Shown here in pieces: positions 36,201-48,443 of a DNA stretch of 64,000 bases (positions within the stretch are counted from its first letter, which is position 1; the number at the start of each line of letters is the position of its first letter). The stretch covers positions 3,626,797-3,690,796 of the forward strand of contig JAQFVV010012498.1 of the NCBI GenBank assembly GCA_028023455.1, read 5' to 3'. Source of the stretch: Epiperipatus broadwayi (lineage: Eukaryota; Onychophora; Udeonychophora; Euonychophora; Peripatidae). The translations under genes were made by a program, and so were the position numbers. The notes under the pieces are model-generated. The model did not search any database. It saw only the letters and a list, made by a program, of their open reading frames with translations, and was not told where the DNA came from.

Positions 36201-38104
36201 ATCCATGTTTCTATTTATAATTCATAAATACAATATTGAAGTATTTAATAGTATATTATAAAATATCTGGAATAATATAAGAAAATTATTTTCTTTCCAC
36301 AGAGCTAAGAAAATCCATTTCTCTCATTGAAGTGAAATAGACATACTAAGTTAAAATTCTTTTTTATATCACTATTGAAGAGATAAAAAAAAAAATTATA
36401 TAAAAACGGCATAAATAAATGTATGTACAAATTAATACAAATTAACTAACCCTAAGTTTTTTTTTGTTTAAATATGTATAATTTTATAGTAGATATTTAA
36501 ACAATATTCTTGTGATGGCAGGCAACTTATTATTACTAGGAATTTAAATTTCTTCATTCAAAATGAATTAATCTCAAATAACATTGTTTTACAAAGACGA
36601 ATGAATACCTTTAAGAAAAACATTGTGAAGCAACTAAATAATTTTAATGACATTAGTACTATTGAGAAATTTAAAAATATATTAAAGTAAACTTGAATAT
36701 CAAATAAATCTTAAATAATAATGAAAATTAATAATAGTTCTTACATAGGCAAACCAATGACAACTATTCTTTTAATGTTTTTTAAAGCACCAAATTTAGA
36801 TAGTATAAATGTAAACAATTTATAATAATTAGTTAGTTTTCTATATTTATTGAAACGTAAATCATGTTTACTCAAAATTTTTAATTTATACATTGTATCT
36901 AGATAAAGTTAGTTTTCTAGTAAACCATTGTTTTTACTAAGAAAAATAAAATTATTTTTAAAAAAATTTTTTTATTAAATTAAAATGATTAAATGACTTA
37001 CAGTAACAATGAATAAAAATATGACTGCAACACGCAGTGTGTGTGTGCAAGTGTCAGTTTCTATTACTTATATCCTAAGTCATGTGATTACTTTATGATT
37101 TCTAAAATTCACATTTTAATTCCCACCCATTTTATTTCACTGATTTTAATCCAATGTCTTACCAACTCTAAGGAAGAATTATAAAAATAATCTCATTATA
37201 TATTCTTTTTTTTTCTAACTCAAGTAATTTACATCTAGAGAAACTAATTATTAAATTTCCTGTTAAAATAAATTATTTATAAACTCAAATATTATAGTTA
37301 CAAAAAATAAAACACATTACAAAATTGAAAATTACCTTATTCCAAACTAAAACATTAACATAATATATTTATTTAACATATACATTTTAAATTAATGTAA
37401 ATACTCAGAATATTTAATATTGTCTTTTAAAAAAATAAGACATTTAAGAACATTTTAAACAATAAAGTGTTAAAGAAATCAATTACTTCACATTCATTGA
37501 TCCAATTATTCATGTATTTACGCTTTTAATTCCTATTTTAAAATTACCAGCTTTATTATAATTATTTTTAATTGTAAAATATTAGATTATAATTGAAATT
37601 GCATTAAAGCATTTTAGTATTTAATTTAAATACTAAAACCCTTAAATATAAGGATTTGAATTTGGTGTTCAAGTTTAATGCCAATACTAAATCTTTAAAA
37701 TACTTTAATAATTAAAATATTATTATTTTAATCATATTAAGCTTACTAATTACATTAACTAAGACTTTAAGTTCACAAATATTTAAAATTAAAGTACTTT
37801 AAAATTACAAAGAACTATTTGTGGGACAAAAATATCATAACTAGGGTGCTAAAATCACTCTTCAGCTACACAATTCCTAAATATTTATAAACAATAACAA
37901 AGTTTATTTTTTTTTAAATTAAATTACTTTTTTTTTTAGACATTAGACTGAAATATAACTCACTTTGAAATATAACTGGGTTTGAAGACATTATGTGTCT
38001 GAAAAATTCATGCTTACAAACTGATAGGAACTTGTTTCACAAACGCTGAGAGTTAGTGTTTAGAGCTAGTTTCTGGTCCCAACCCTTCACTAATGATAGC
38101 AAAT
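33291..38104. other. Long AT-rich gene-free stretch (4.8 kb)
   Basis: No protein motif, RNA gene, clear repeat element or long ORF on either strand. Base composition is uniform with short homopolymers. This is the emptiest part of the window. Confidence 0.5.
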
Positions 38105-38404
<300 letters not shown>

Positions 38405-38424
38405 GGTGTTTATCAAATATCATG

Positions 38425-38665
38425 TGAAAATTGTAAAGCTTCTTAGATGAGCATGCTAATGCAGTTAAACAACACTCATTATCATCAGGACTCTCACTCC
38501 ATTCTATACATTCAGGTCATAAAATTGATTTTTCTAGTACAAGGATTATATCCAGGTGTGATGATCTCTACCAGTGCAAAATTAGAGAAGCCATTGAGAT
38601 ACTTAAAAGGCCAGATTGTATCAATAAATGAGATGATGCATGCAAACTTCCTCCTATTTGGAAAG
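38425..38665 (+). pseudogene. Penelope-like element fragment, GIY-YIG endonuclease
   Basis: The plus strand reads [33 protein letters not shown], then CKIREAIEILKRPDCINK and a Trp after KLPP. This is the C-terminal half of a Penelope-type GIY-YIG domain (EH, S-x2-H-x5-GH, EA-x2-I, NR/NK). It is the best preserved of three fragments. The GIY-YIG endonuclease of these elements nicks target DNA to prime reverse transcription. The RT and the first half of the endonuclease domain are absent, cut off by the (TA)n tract and MITE remnant upstream. Confidence 0.72.
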
Positions 38666-39603
38666 ATTTTTTTAAAAAAATTCTTAATTGGTGGAACATT
38701 AACATTTTTTTTTCAAATCAGTGATTGTAGCATTTCTACAATAGTCTTTCTACTTTTTTTCACCCAGTGATACCACTGTCTTTTAATAATAAAATATAAA
38801 TTAATAATATAATTTACAAGTTTCAAATATGTGTAATATTTATATTTGTATAATACAGATATAAATTAGTAATATAATTTTCAAGTTATAAATTATTATA
38901 ATAGGTATAAGGAAGTTAGAATGAAGCAAAGTGATATTTTATAACAAAGGCAAAATAATGAATGATTATAATAGGTATAAATTAGTTATAGTGTATCAAA
39001 GTTGTATTTTATAACAAAGACAAAATAATGAACAATCTCTTGTCTAACTAAAATAAAGATTATAATTCTAATGAATAAACAAATGCAAACATGATAACCA
39101 ATAAAATAAATAATAAAATATTTAGAAAGGAATTTATTATAAATTAATTAAAATACATCATTTTTTATTGTCTGTAATATCCTGTGTGACAATCATTGCA
39201 AATATGTTACTTATAACTTAAACCATTCCTTATATTCACATAAGTTTTAAAACTGTTATATATTTAAGCAGTTTCAATTTATAAATTATTAACTTTGTAA
39301 TGCCAGCCAAAAACATATATTTTCAATAATTTACTTATTCCACAATAAATAAAAATAAAATAATTGGACGTATGCAAGGCGCTATTCATAATAACTTATA
39401 ATTTCCAAAATACAAACGAATATGTGCACATAAATCATGTGCAAAACACATAGTGAATAAATTTACAATGGTTAATACAAAAATACAACAACAATAACAA
39501 TAATAAAAAAAATATTCGCATGCAATATGATAACAAATGTTGCAAACATTTTAAAAATACATGAAATAGCTATTAATATTCCCAAATTAATTACCAAAAA
39601 ATC

Positions 39604-39645
<42 letters not shown>

Positions 39646-40249
39646 GCAAACGTACAACAAATAAATTTGCAAAGGTTAATACAATAATAAATAAAAATAA
39701 TTACATGCATAGGATAATCAAATTTGCACTTTTTAAATATAAAAAAATAAGATATGAGGAATATCTAGTGAATAATGAGCAACAAAAGAATTATATAATC
39801 TGACAACATTGTAACTAAATTTTCAACAACAATTTTTAAATTAAAATTTGGCAGTGCCAATTAAAATTTTTTTTTAGTTTAAATGGGTTGAATTTGATTT
39901 CATGTCAATTAATTCTTCTCAAGATGAGCACAAGTGATTGCTGTATTGTAGGGATGGGGAAAATGGTGCTTCTATTTAGTCATACAATTTATTTTCATTT
40001 AAATTACAAAATACTTTTTTAAAAAATCAAATTTTTGATGTAGTTAATTATTATTTTTTTATTTTTTTACTGATAATAAAATGTTATTTTCTTTAAGGAA
40101 TTCATGGAGAAATTATTATCTCTAAAACCTTTTTAATCATACAAATGTTATTTTAAAATATTTGCAATTTTATGTTTAGATGTTTAGGCACAAAGAAAGA
40201 TTCACTTCTTTTACTATTTAGAAAAAAAATCCATAAAGTAAAAAAGTAA
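38666..40249. other. AT-rich stretch with a 70 bp tandem duplication
   Basis: 38895-39034 holds two copies, 70 bp apart, of ATTATAATAGGTATAA...TTTTATAACAAAG(G/A)CAAAATAATGAA. (TA)n occurs at 39604-39640. A 107-codon ORF at 38447-38770 overlaps the Penelope fragment in another frame and is spurious. No gene. Confidence 0.65.
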
Positions 40250-41155
40250 ACATGTGCAATTATGATCAGGAAAACTGTGATAACATGGGATTTTTACTGA
40301 GAAGAAATTTTTCTGGATCATCTTTTAATATTAAAACACATTTTAGAAGTTTGCTGCAAGATAGCCAACTTACTTCTGTGTGATATATAATAGAATTATA
40401 ATTTAAGTCTATCTCTTGGCATAAAATTTGAAGAGCTTGTTTAAGTGGCATTACTTTTTATGTAATTAAGTGTTGTGGAAACTTCTGAAAAGACTTTATT
40501 AAGTGATTCTTCCATATGTCAACTAGTAAGTTTCTCTGCGGATAATACAATGAATATATCTTGCATTCAGAGAAATCTTTTTTATTTATCCCATACATTA
40601 TAAAATCCTGCCCATCATGGTGGCAGCTCCATCAATGCAAACTATAGAGTACTTTTTTATTCAACTTCGTTTTCTATAAAACTTTTTTCAACCTTTCTTA
40701 TAAATCTTTTTCATGTGTTACACTGAAGAGATTTTTACAAAATAGCAGGTCTCGATGAATTTTTAATTTATAAAGGCATCTGACATACCCACTAAATTGC
40801 AGCATTTGTATTGTCAGCTGATTCATCTAGTTGTGTGGCAAATATAATATTTTGCTTTATTCATAATAATAATGGAGACATGATGTTGTTAAATTTTTTT
40901 GTGTCAATCAATCCAGGATTTTTTTAAAGATTTGGATAATTTGAAACCTTGGAATAGTTTCATAATTTTTTACTACTGCTAACAATATGAGATCTTTAAC
41001 AACCCTATAAAAAGTTTTTGTTTTAGCAATTAATAGAACAATGTTGAAAGAAGCTTTTACTAATTTATCATTTAATTTAATATTCTTTAACAAAACTATT
41101 CAACATGAATTTCCTTTATACTTGTCTTCTCTTCATTTCCAACAGATAAAATTAA
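40250..41155 (-). pseudogene. hAT transposase relic, ZBED5/SCAND3-like
   Basis: Minus-strand reading in order: ASFNIVLLIAKTKTFYRVVK with DLILLAVVK (41093-40908; family SYxVAxxIAKxKKPHTIAE), then FATQLDESADNTN near 40850-40800 (family LDESTD, first catalytic Asp), then VCIDGAATMMG near 40645-40605 (family TDGAPAMLG, second Asp), then IIYHTEVSWLSCSKLL (40451-40266; family FHTEVRWLSRGKVL). The dimerisation end with the catalytic Glu was not found. Many indels break the frame. The MITE at 52369-52851 carries the N-terminal exon of a transposase of the same group. Confidence 0.78.
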
Positions 41156-41214
41156 AGAATGTAGTCTCTTTACATCAGAAAATGTAATCAATTCCATGAC
41201 AGTATTAAGCAATG

Positions 41215-43470
41215 ATAGAACTGGAAATCAACAAGATGATTGTGTGGCACATTGATCAAGAAGAGCTCATCAGCCTATATCAATCCCTTAGTATTATAAT
41301 CAAAAAGAAAAATGGATCAGTTAGAGATTGCCTAGATACTCAAATGTAGAACCACCCCACTATTTCAGAACACAATCATGAACTATTGATTAAATTCAAA
41401 AACAAGTTAATCTTTATCACTTTTGATTTAATGGCCAGTTATTGGAAAATTCCACTTCACATTAATGACCAAAAGTATACTGCTTATTACTATAAAAGCA
41501 AATGTATGTTTTTGAAATGATGCTTTTCAGAATAGTCAACATTATAGCTGGATTATTTAGATATTTGAAAATGATTTTTCCAGTCAATAAAAATAAATTA
41601 TTATGTGTGTAGATGATATCATAGTCACTTGTAAAAATGTGATGGAGCATCTAAAAAAATTAAATGTATTTTTTCATAGATGTTCTCTAAACAAAATCAA
41701 AATTCATCTTGAAAAATGTATTTTATTGCATCACCAAATAACTTTTCTAGGCCATTTAATAAATGACCAGAGAATCAAATCCCATCTAAAAATAACTGCA
41801 GCTACAAAGAACATTCCTATAACCCAAACAAATGGTTAAAGTCATTTTTTAGTCTATAGAACTACTATTATAAATTTTATAATAACTTTGCTTATGATTC
41901 AGTTTTGTTATCAATGCTATTAAAAAAGAGTGGTAAGTGGAAGTGGAACAATGAGAGTACATTTGAATTCAATAAGAATGAGGCTAAATTCTTAGAAAAA
42001 GTCATCTTGGTCTATCTTGATTTTAGTAAGACTTTTTATTTGCATACTTACAGCAGTAATTTCAGAATAAAAATAGTTATGTATTAGTTAAGTGATTTGT
42101 AACAGCCTCAAATTTTATATTTTTAAGTCATCCCTTAATAGATACTGAACTAAAGAACTTCATTATTGGACTTTTCAAAACTTTCATTAGTTTTATCCAG
42201 GAACAGAAGTTGTAGTCTTGACAATCATAGAAGTGTTGAATTCCTCAATAAATATATATAAATAATGAAACATTAATAAGGTGGAGATTTTATCTCCAAC
42301 AATTTAAACATAGCATCCAATATTACCAAAGAAAAAATGTGATAGCAAACATTGTTTACCATAATGCCATAGAAGTATTTTATCAATACCCTGATACTCA
42401 AAATATTGATATTATGAATATCAACTTAGGAATAGATTAATCTCTAGAAGAATATAAAAATTAATTATAGTACTGGTTCAGAATATTAAATTATGATGTA
42501 TAATTAAGCTTTTGTCTGATCCTTCAATGATTATTAGTTAAAGTAAAAATGTTAGCAGATAATAGCGAGATATAAATTACAGGAAAATATTTTAATGTAC
42601 AAGTCTAATTTAAATAATTATAACTTTTGGAGGTTAATTATCCCAAAATGTATTATTAATAAATCAATTTATTATGATCTCTGTAATTATGGCCATTACG
42701 GCACTCAAAAATAAAATATGTTATTAAAAAGTATGTTTATTTTCCAAACATGTAAGTGTCAATACTCAATAGACTAAAATGTTATGCAATATGTTTAAAG
42801 TCCAAACATACTCACAAATCTTATACATAGTTACTCCAACCCATTCTCTCTGATAAATCTAAAGAATTGCTATCAATAAATTGTTATAAGTCACTTCCAT
42901 GGTTTAATAGGCAAAAGTTCATTTTAGTTACATATGACATCTTTACTAAATATTTATCAGATTACCCTGCTTTTAAAATAGATGCTAGAAGTGTAATTAA
43001 GTCTTCTTCTATTCTGATAGATTATGGTTTAACTTTTATTCAAGCATGTGTTAAAAAGGATTGAGAAATATAATATCAGGACGTTATGAGTTTTATAAAG
43101 AATCCACAGTGTAATGAATGTGAGAGGCAGATTAGAGTGTTGAGTATACTTTTGATGATTTATATGGAAAATGATGAAAAACAGTATGCAATAAACATTA
43201 CCATGAATGAATCAGCAAAATTTACCCTTGTTAAGGTGAATGTTATGAAGCATTAACCCATGCTCATCAAAAACTTTTTTCCTATCATTAAGAAAGAAAT
43301 AGATAGTAGTTATGCTATAGAGAAGGTCAGAGTTACCCTAAAAATGGGTGATAAAAAATATGAGTCACATTATTTTTATGATTTTGTCCTTGCTTAAAAC
43401 CCTCATGTTATGAACCCACAAAAGCATATGTTTAAAATGTTTGTGAGTTTATACAATGGGTCTTTTCTAC
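41215..43470 (+). pseudogene. Gypsy B pol relic: RT, RNase H, integrase
   Basis: The plus strand carries gypsy pol in order but in shattered frames. RT: VRDCLDTQM and FITFDLMASYWKIPLHI (about 41310-41465), VDDIIVTCKNVMEHLKKL with the catalytic DD (41603-41660), ITFLGHLI. RNase H: YLDFSKTFYLHT (about 42010-42050). Integrase: KFILVTYDIFTKYLSDYP (42912-42965), then a C-terminal part reaching about 43250. The ILVTYDxFxKY motif following a SLPW segment is a lineage marker shared with gypsy C at 48.4-51.4 kb. I see no LTRs for this copy. Confidence 0.78.
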
Positions 43471-43584
43471 CTGCTGTAAATTAATTGTACATAATTTCAC
43501 AAATGTAAATTTTAATGATATTATTGCACTTTAAACTAATTTTTTAATAATCTAGAATTGACCGATAGAATATATGAGCAGCAA

Positions 43585-43650
43585 CGAGTTGTAGAGAAAA
43601 GCTACTTTGATAGGTGGTGGGTTCAAAAGCAAGTGCTTATCAAATATTTT
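43585..43650 (+). repeat. Possible tRNA-like SINE relic
   Basis: GTTGTAGAGAAAAGC and, about 30 bp on, GTGGGTTCAAAAGC could be decayed box A and box B of a tRNA-derived head, followed by GTGCTTATCAAATATTTT. It resembles the relic at 23879-23960 in its end. Weak. Confidence 0.3.
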
Positions 43651-43680
43651 AAGTTAAAAAAGTTTTTTTTGTGTGATGGA

Positions 43681-43732
43681 AGATGTAAAGTGTAATCTTA
43701 TATTTAGATGTAAAGTGTAATCTTATATTTAG
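43681..43732. repeat. Exact 25 bp tandem duplication
   Basis: AGATGTAAAGTGTAATCTTA + TATTT occurs twice head to tail with no differences. Confidence 0.95.
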
Positions 43733-44161
43733 TGCCCAACAGGGTTAATGTAATGCAATGCTTTATTTTTTTTTTTTTTTAAAAAGTTCAATAAAGATTG
43801 TTCTTACTATTGTAAACTGTATAAAATCTTTCTTATAAATTTTTAATTTATATTATTATTACACTATTTGATAAAATGTGTTTAAATGTTAATTACTAAG
43901 ATATTGATTAATTTATTTGGTAGTAATTTAAAGACAAAATTTAAAATGTTTGACTTAAATAGAAATAATTTGAAGTAAATTTTAATAAAATAATTTTTGT
44001 TATAAAAGATATTGTTAAAATGGTAGCTATTAATTCATAATAAATTCCATAAATTTTATTATTCACGATATGTCTAGTGTATGTGTGTGCATAAGGATGC
44101 TTTAATATATATATATATATAGTAAAAGTATGAAGGGATGAAGAGCCCTTTTGCTCCAAAA
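43733..44161. other. AT-rich spacer
   Basis: Nothing recognised beyond homopolymers and a short (TA)n at about 44107-44121. Confidence 0.5.
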
Positions 44162-47100
44162 TGGAAGGAATAATTTGTAATGGTATATAAGGAAGTTAAA
44201 TGTGGAAAGTGATCTCTGATTTTTATTAAAACAAGAAAAGAAAACTTTATAGGAATGGAATTTGATGCATAAGTAATGATACTTTTTTATAAATATTTAA
44301 ATTTATTTCTTCTTCTACATCATTTAATAAATACAAAAAGAGTTTATGTGATATATTATGAAATTAAAAAGAAATTTTATTGATTTGATCTCAGGGAACA
44401 TGTAATATTTATTTTAAACATGATGGATGCCTATATTCTATTGAAATAAGTAAGAAAAAGACAAATAAGATAAAATATGAAAACAAATTAATAAAAAATC
44501 ATTTACAATTCATTTATAATAAAAATGGAGATACAGAAAAATAAAAATAATTTAATTTTATTAACTTAATAATTTCAATTCTTATTGTAAATGGTAATTT
44601 ATAAAGGTATTTTCAAAAGGAAATTAAAAAATATCAAGCAAATGTTGTCATAAATCCCCTTGTAGTGCTGGGAATAGGAAATCTAAACAAAAGGTTGCCA
44701 GTAATTACCCCTTAAATTTCTTTTGTTTTAATAGCTAGTAATATTTTGGTTTGTTTTCTGTAAAACATATATATATAATTAAGAGCATGCTAATGAGCTC
44801 TAAACAAACTTTTTTATTTTTTATTTTATTATGATAAATGATATATATATATATTGAAACAGACAGATCGAAGAACCGATCTTCGTTTCATGTATTTTTA
44901 AGTACGGTAATTCGAACTACTATCCGCCCGCAGGGAGATTTGTCTATTTTCAGTCATAATAAAAAAAATTAGTTATATATATTATGTTTTGTAAATAAAT
45001 ATGTAAGGTTCCGTATATAAATGTCACAAACCATGAAATAATATTCGTGTGTGCGTGGTTTGTGAATTTGTATCAATTTAATTAAAAGTTCATTGCGGGC
45101 GTATTTGTTTAAATTTTAGCTTTTTGTAAAATTATACAAAGTCGTTTAAAAATACTGATCAAAAGTCACATTCCTTTGATCAGTGTTTTTAATTAAAATC
45201 TAAATTGCAAAATGTACAGAGTAATTAAATTGTATTCGAAATTAGTTAAGGAATTTATATGTGTAATTACTGTGTCAATTTAAAAATTGCGTATTAAAGT
45301 AAAAGATTGCTGGAAACGGAACAATAAAAAGGATAATTGAGATTGTATGGTCAAGCTGAATGGCTGGAGGCTGGAAAAAGTAGGCGGAGCCTAAAAACAA
45401 AAATCAGGCGGAAAGGTCAACTGTGGCGATCTTAGAGAAAAACGAACATTCTAACTTTTGACGTGGTTGAGAGAAGTAGTCTTAAGACAGCACTGCAGCT
45501 GCTAGAGTAATTCCTAGAACTTTGTTAAGAAGCTCACCTGTAAACCGCAATGTGGATGGGCTAAGTGCCAGGAGCTGATCTCTGCCCTGCCAAATTGAAT
45601 CTTCGTGCCGCTGACTAATCATGTTGTTTGTGCTTCATAGTTTCCAACTTCCAATCTCCAAATTGACAATGCCTTGCAAATAACTTTCAATATGCGCGCC
45701 TACGTTCGTCGGAAATATCAATCGGAAAAGCCAAGCCAGATGAAGAGAGAAGAGTAATTGTGTTACACGAACTTTTAACTGTCTCCCGAGCTTTATGTGA
45801 TCAATCAAATAAATTCCATGTAAGTTTTTATGTCGTTTATAATGCTATTGTTTAACCTGTCAGTAAATTTTCCTTTCTTTTAATCCTCCGCTCTAGTCTT
45901 TAGGAATAATTCATAAAAATTGTAATTAATAGTAATAATAATTCAAATGAATGCATTTATATTTTTTGCTTATTCCATAAACAAACGATGCCAATAGTAA
46001 TATTTCCCAACTCTGTGTAAAACTAGTGTATAATGATGATTAAGTTATTTACAAGAAATTCCGTTTTCTGAATTAAATATTCTTTCATATTCCGAGTTGG
46101 TAAATGTTAACTCACTTTATTATTCTATGTTAAGTTGTCATATAATTGTAATCTAAGGTTCAATCTTAAATATATAAAATGATTTCCGAGTATTATATTA
46201 ATGTCATATATGAAATAAGAAATAACTCACTGTATAATTTGATACTATCGCTACCGCCTGTCAACCTGGAGGGTTAGGGGTTTCAGAGTAAAATTAATTA
46301 ATTATTGTTTTCGCAGTCAGTTTAATTCTGCTATGTTTATTGGGATAAGGATCTCAGCCTGTGGCGTAGAAATAGACGAATAGATTCCAGGTTTTGTATA
46401 ATTTCTTTTAAAAAAAATCCACTTCAAGTACTCGTCCTTGATGTCTGTGGCAATGCCTTCCCTTCGCTGAAGTTAGCGTCTCGCCATTCTACCATTGGGG
46501 ATTGAAAGCAGTTTCTTTCCCAGGTAATCTCTTGGATCACCAGGTTCGAAATGATCCCGGCTGGTTGTCGTGTCCCAGAGCTACTTGGGGGCATTAAGCC
46601 TTGTCAAAGTACATGCCGCCCGGTATTCCGTTAATGCACTGCAAGTGATTACTGTAGGGCTCTTGAATATAGGCAACCACCAGTACATCTATCCTCCATG
46701 CCGTATTTATATAAAACCACTTCCAACTGTCCATCTACGTAACGGCTTGGGGCTATCCGAGTAAAATAAGTTAATAAAACCCTTTTGATAAGTATCTTTT
46801 CAATGCTCAAATACTCTGATTCTCTTAGCCATCCGTCAATCATTTAACTACGCAGCTATTGGCATGAGTTTGTTTACGAGATAAAATGATTGTTAAAGAC
46901 TAGTAGCTAAATACAAGAGGATTCATGGAAGTCTTGCCGTACTGTTGAACGTTATATTTATATGCTTTCTAATTTCTTTATTAAACACTTTATTTAATCT
47001 AATTTTTGTGTCCTCTACCTTATTACTCTCTAAGTCTAGGTAGTCACTTACTGTCTGTATTGGCAACTTAAATATGTACGTTACATGAATGACCGTTCCA

Positions 47101-48443
47101 ATATCTAGAGTATAATAAATATATATATCATTAACTGTAAGAATTAGTCTATGTTCTGAGCTGAGCTAGAAAAGGGATAACCCCGTGCTGTTGTAAAGTC
47201 ATCATCGGTTAGTCATACCGGGGTTTGGGTTTGAATTCAGTTGACGTTTTGGAATTTATTCTTAAGCGTAGGCTGGGTTTGAACTCGGGTACTGTGTATG
47301 AGTAAGCGTGGTGGATTTATACCGGTACAATATAAGCATAAATACTATTTATTTAGATCAATCACTCAAGCATACACTATTGGTTATGTATAATGCCATA
47401 TATAAAACATTGGATTAAAAATAATTTAATTGATATGATATCTTTGTTGGGAATTCAAAATATTGATAAAATGAGAAAACATTGTATAATCATAATAATA
47501 AATGTATATAAAAATATAATTGAGCTTTTATTGAAATTCAATTAAAATTTCTTAATGTCTTTGTAAACAGTTCTTTATCTTGATCACCTCAAAGTTAATA
47601 AATTCCTAAATGTTGAGTTAAAATTCTATTAAAATGAATTTTGAACCATACTTTAAAGAAAGTCTCTTGTCCTCATTCCTTAATTACCAATGATGAAATA
47701 GTTCTTGGAACATGATGCTTGGATGATCCATATATTGAAGTAAACAACTGTTCCCTGGGGCATCCTTCAGTAATAAAAAATATATTCTTATTTTTAAGTA
47801 AAATAATCGTTTTTTCATCTCAAAATTTTTTATTATACAATTCCTGTTAAGATGACTATTATTTCTGCCAAGTATAGATGGAATTTTAGTGAAAACATTA
47901 ACAGGACTGCAGAAAAAGATCTATCAATCAAGACCTGTTTCTATTTTATTACTTTCTAGCTTAACATGTTTACGTTTAGCTGCTTTGAACACCTGTTTCA
48001 TAGATAAATGAGATATCTGAAGGCCAGAAAAGTTGATTTAAAAGTACATTTTTTATTTCTTTTAATATATATTAAGGTCTTTTAAAATTATTACCTTGAC
48101 ATAAGCATTGTTATAACCTGCTCTCAGATTGTTTTTTATATAATATTTACCCCTATTTAAAACTCCCAGAATTAAATGAATGTTTTCAAATATTTTAAAT
48201 AATTTATAATAAATTTGTGAATGTTGAGTATATAAAAAAGAAAAAAAACCCAATAAAATATATTATGTTTAATAATCTAACTAAATGCATAAAACACATA
48301 AATAATTTAAGTGAAATAATTTCATTAAGATTTGATTTATGATTATGATTCTTTTTGATATTTACTTATAATTTATTTGGATAATTTAATAGAAACAATT
48401 CAAAAATTTATTGACTGTAAATAAATATTTTAAAATAAAAGCA
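44162..48443 (-). repeat. 3' LTR of gypsy C, split by a ~2.55 kb insertion
   Basis: 44162-44777 aligns with 51727-52345 and 47331-48443 aligns with 52346-54298. Shared blocks include CTCTGATTTTTA(A/T)TAAAA, TTTTATAAATATTTAAAT, AAGCATAAATACTA, CACTCAAGCA, GTAAACAACT, TTATACAATT(C/G)CTGTTAA and TTTAATAATCTAACTAAATG. The matching sequence excluding the insertion is about 1.73 kb. Confidence 0.82.
44778..47330. other. ~2.55 kb GC-richer insertion of unknown type in the 3' LTR of gypsy C
   Basis: The paired LTR reads GTAAAAATATATATAAGCATAAATACT where this copy has GTAAAACATATATATATA, 2.55 kb of unique DNA, then TATAAGCATAAATACT. The inserted DNA is clearly richer in GC than its surroundings. Near the left is a hairpin TGAAAC...AGATCG-AAGAAC-CGATCT...GTTTCA (44855-44890). 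TATA-like GTATATAAATG occurs at 45015, and a GTAAG splice-donor-like site at about 45819. No ORF above 65 codons and no terminal repeats were found. It could be a solo LTR (TG at 44855 to CA at 47329) or another non-coding transposon, with extra TA-flanked sequence at 44778-44854. Confidence 0.55.

Noticed and set aside
46500-46565. tRNA-like box B (AGGTTCGAAATGATCC)
   Set aside because: No matching box A at the right distance and no flanking duplication.
46570-46843. Overlapping 64-codon ORFs in the GC-richer block
   Set aside because: No recognisable motif on either strand and chance-like length; described only as part of the unidentified insertion.
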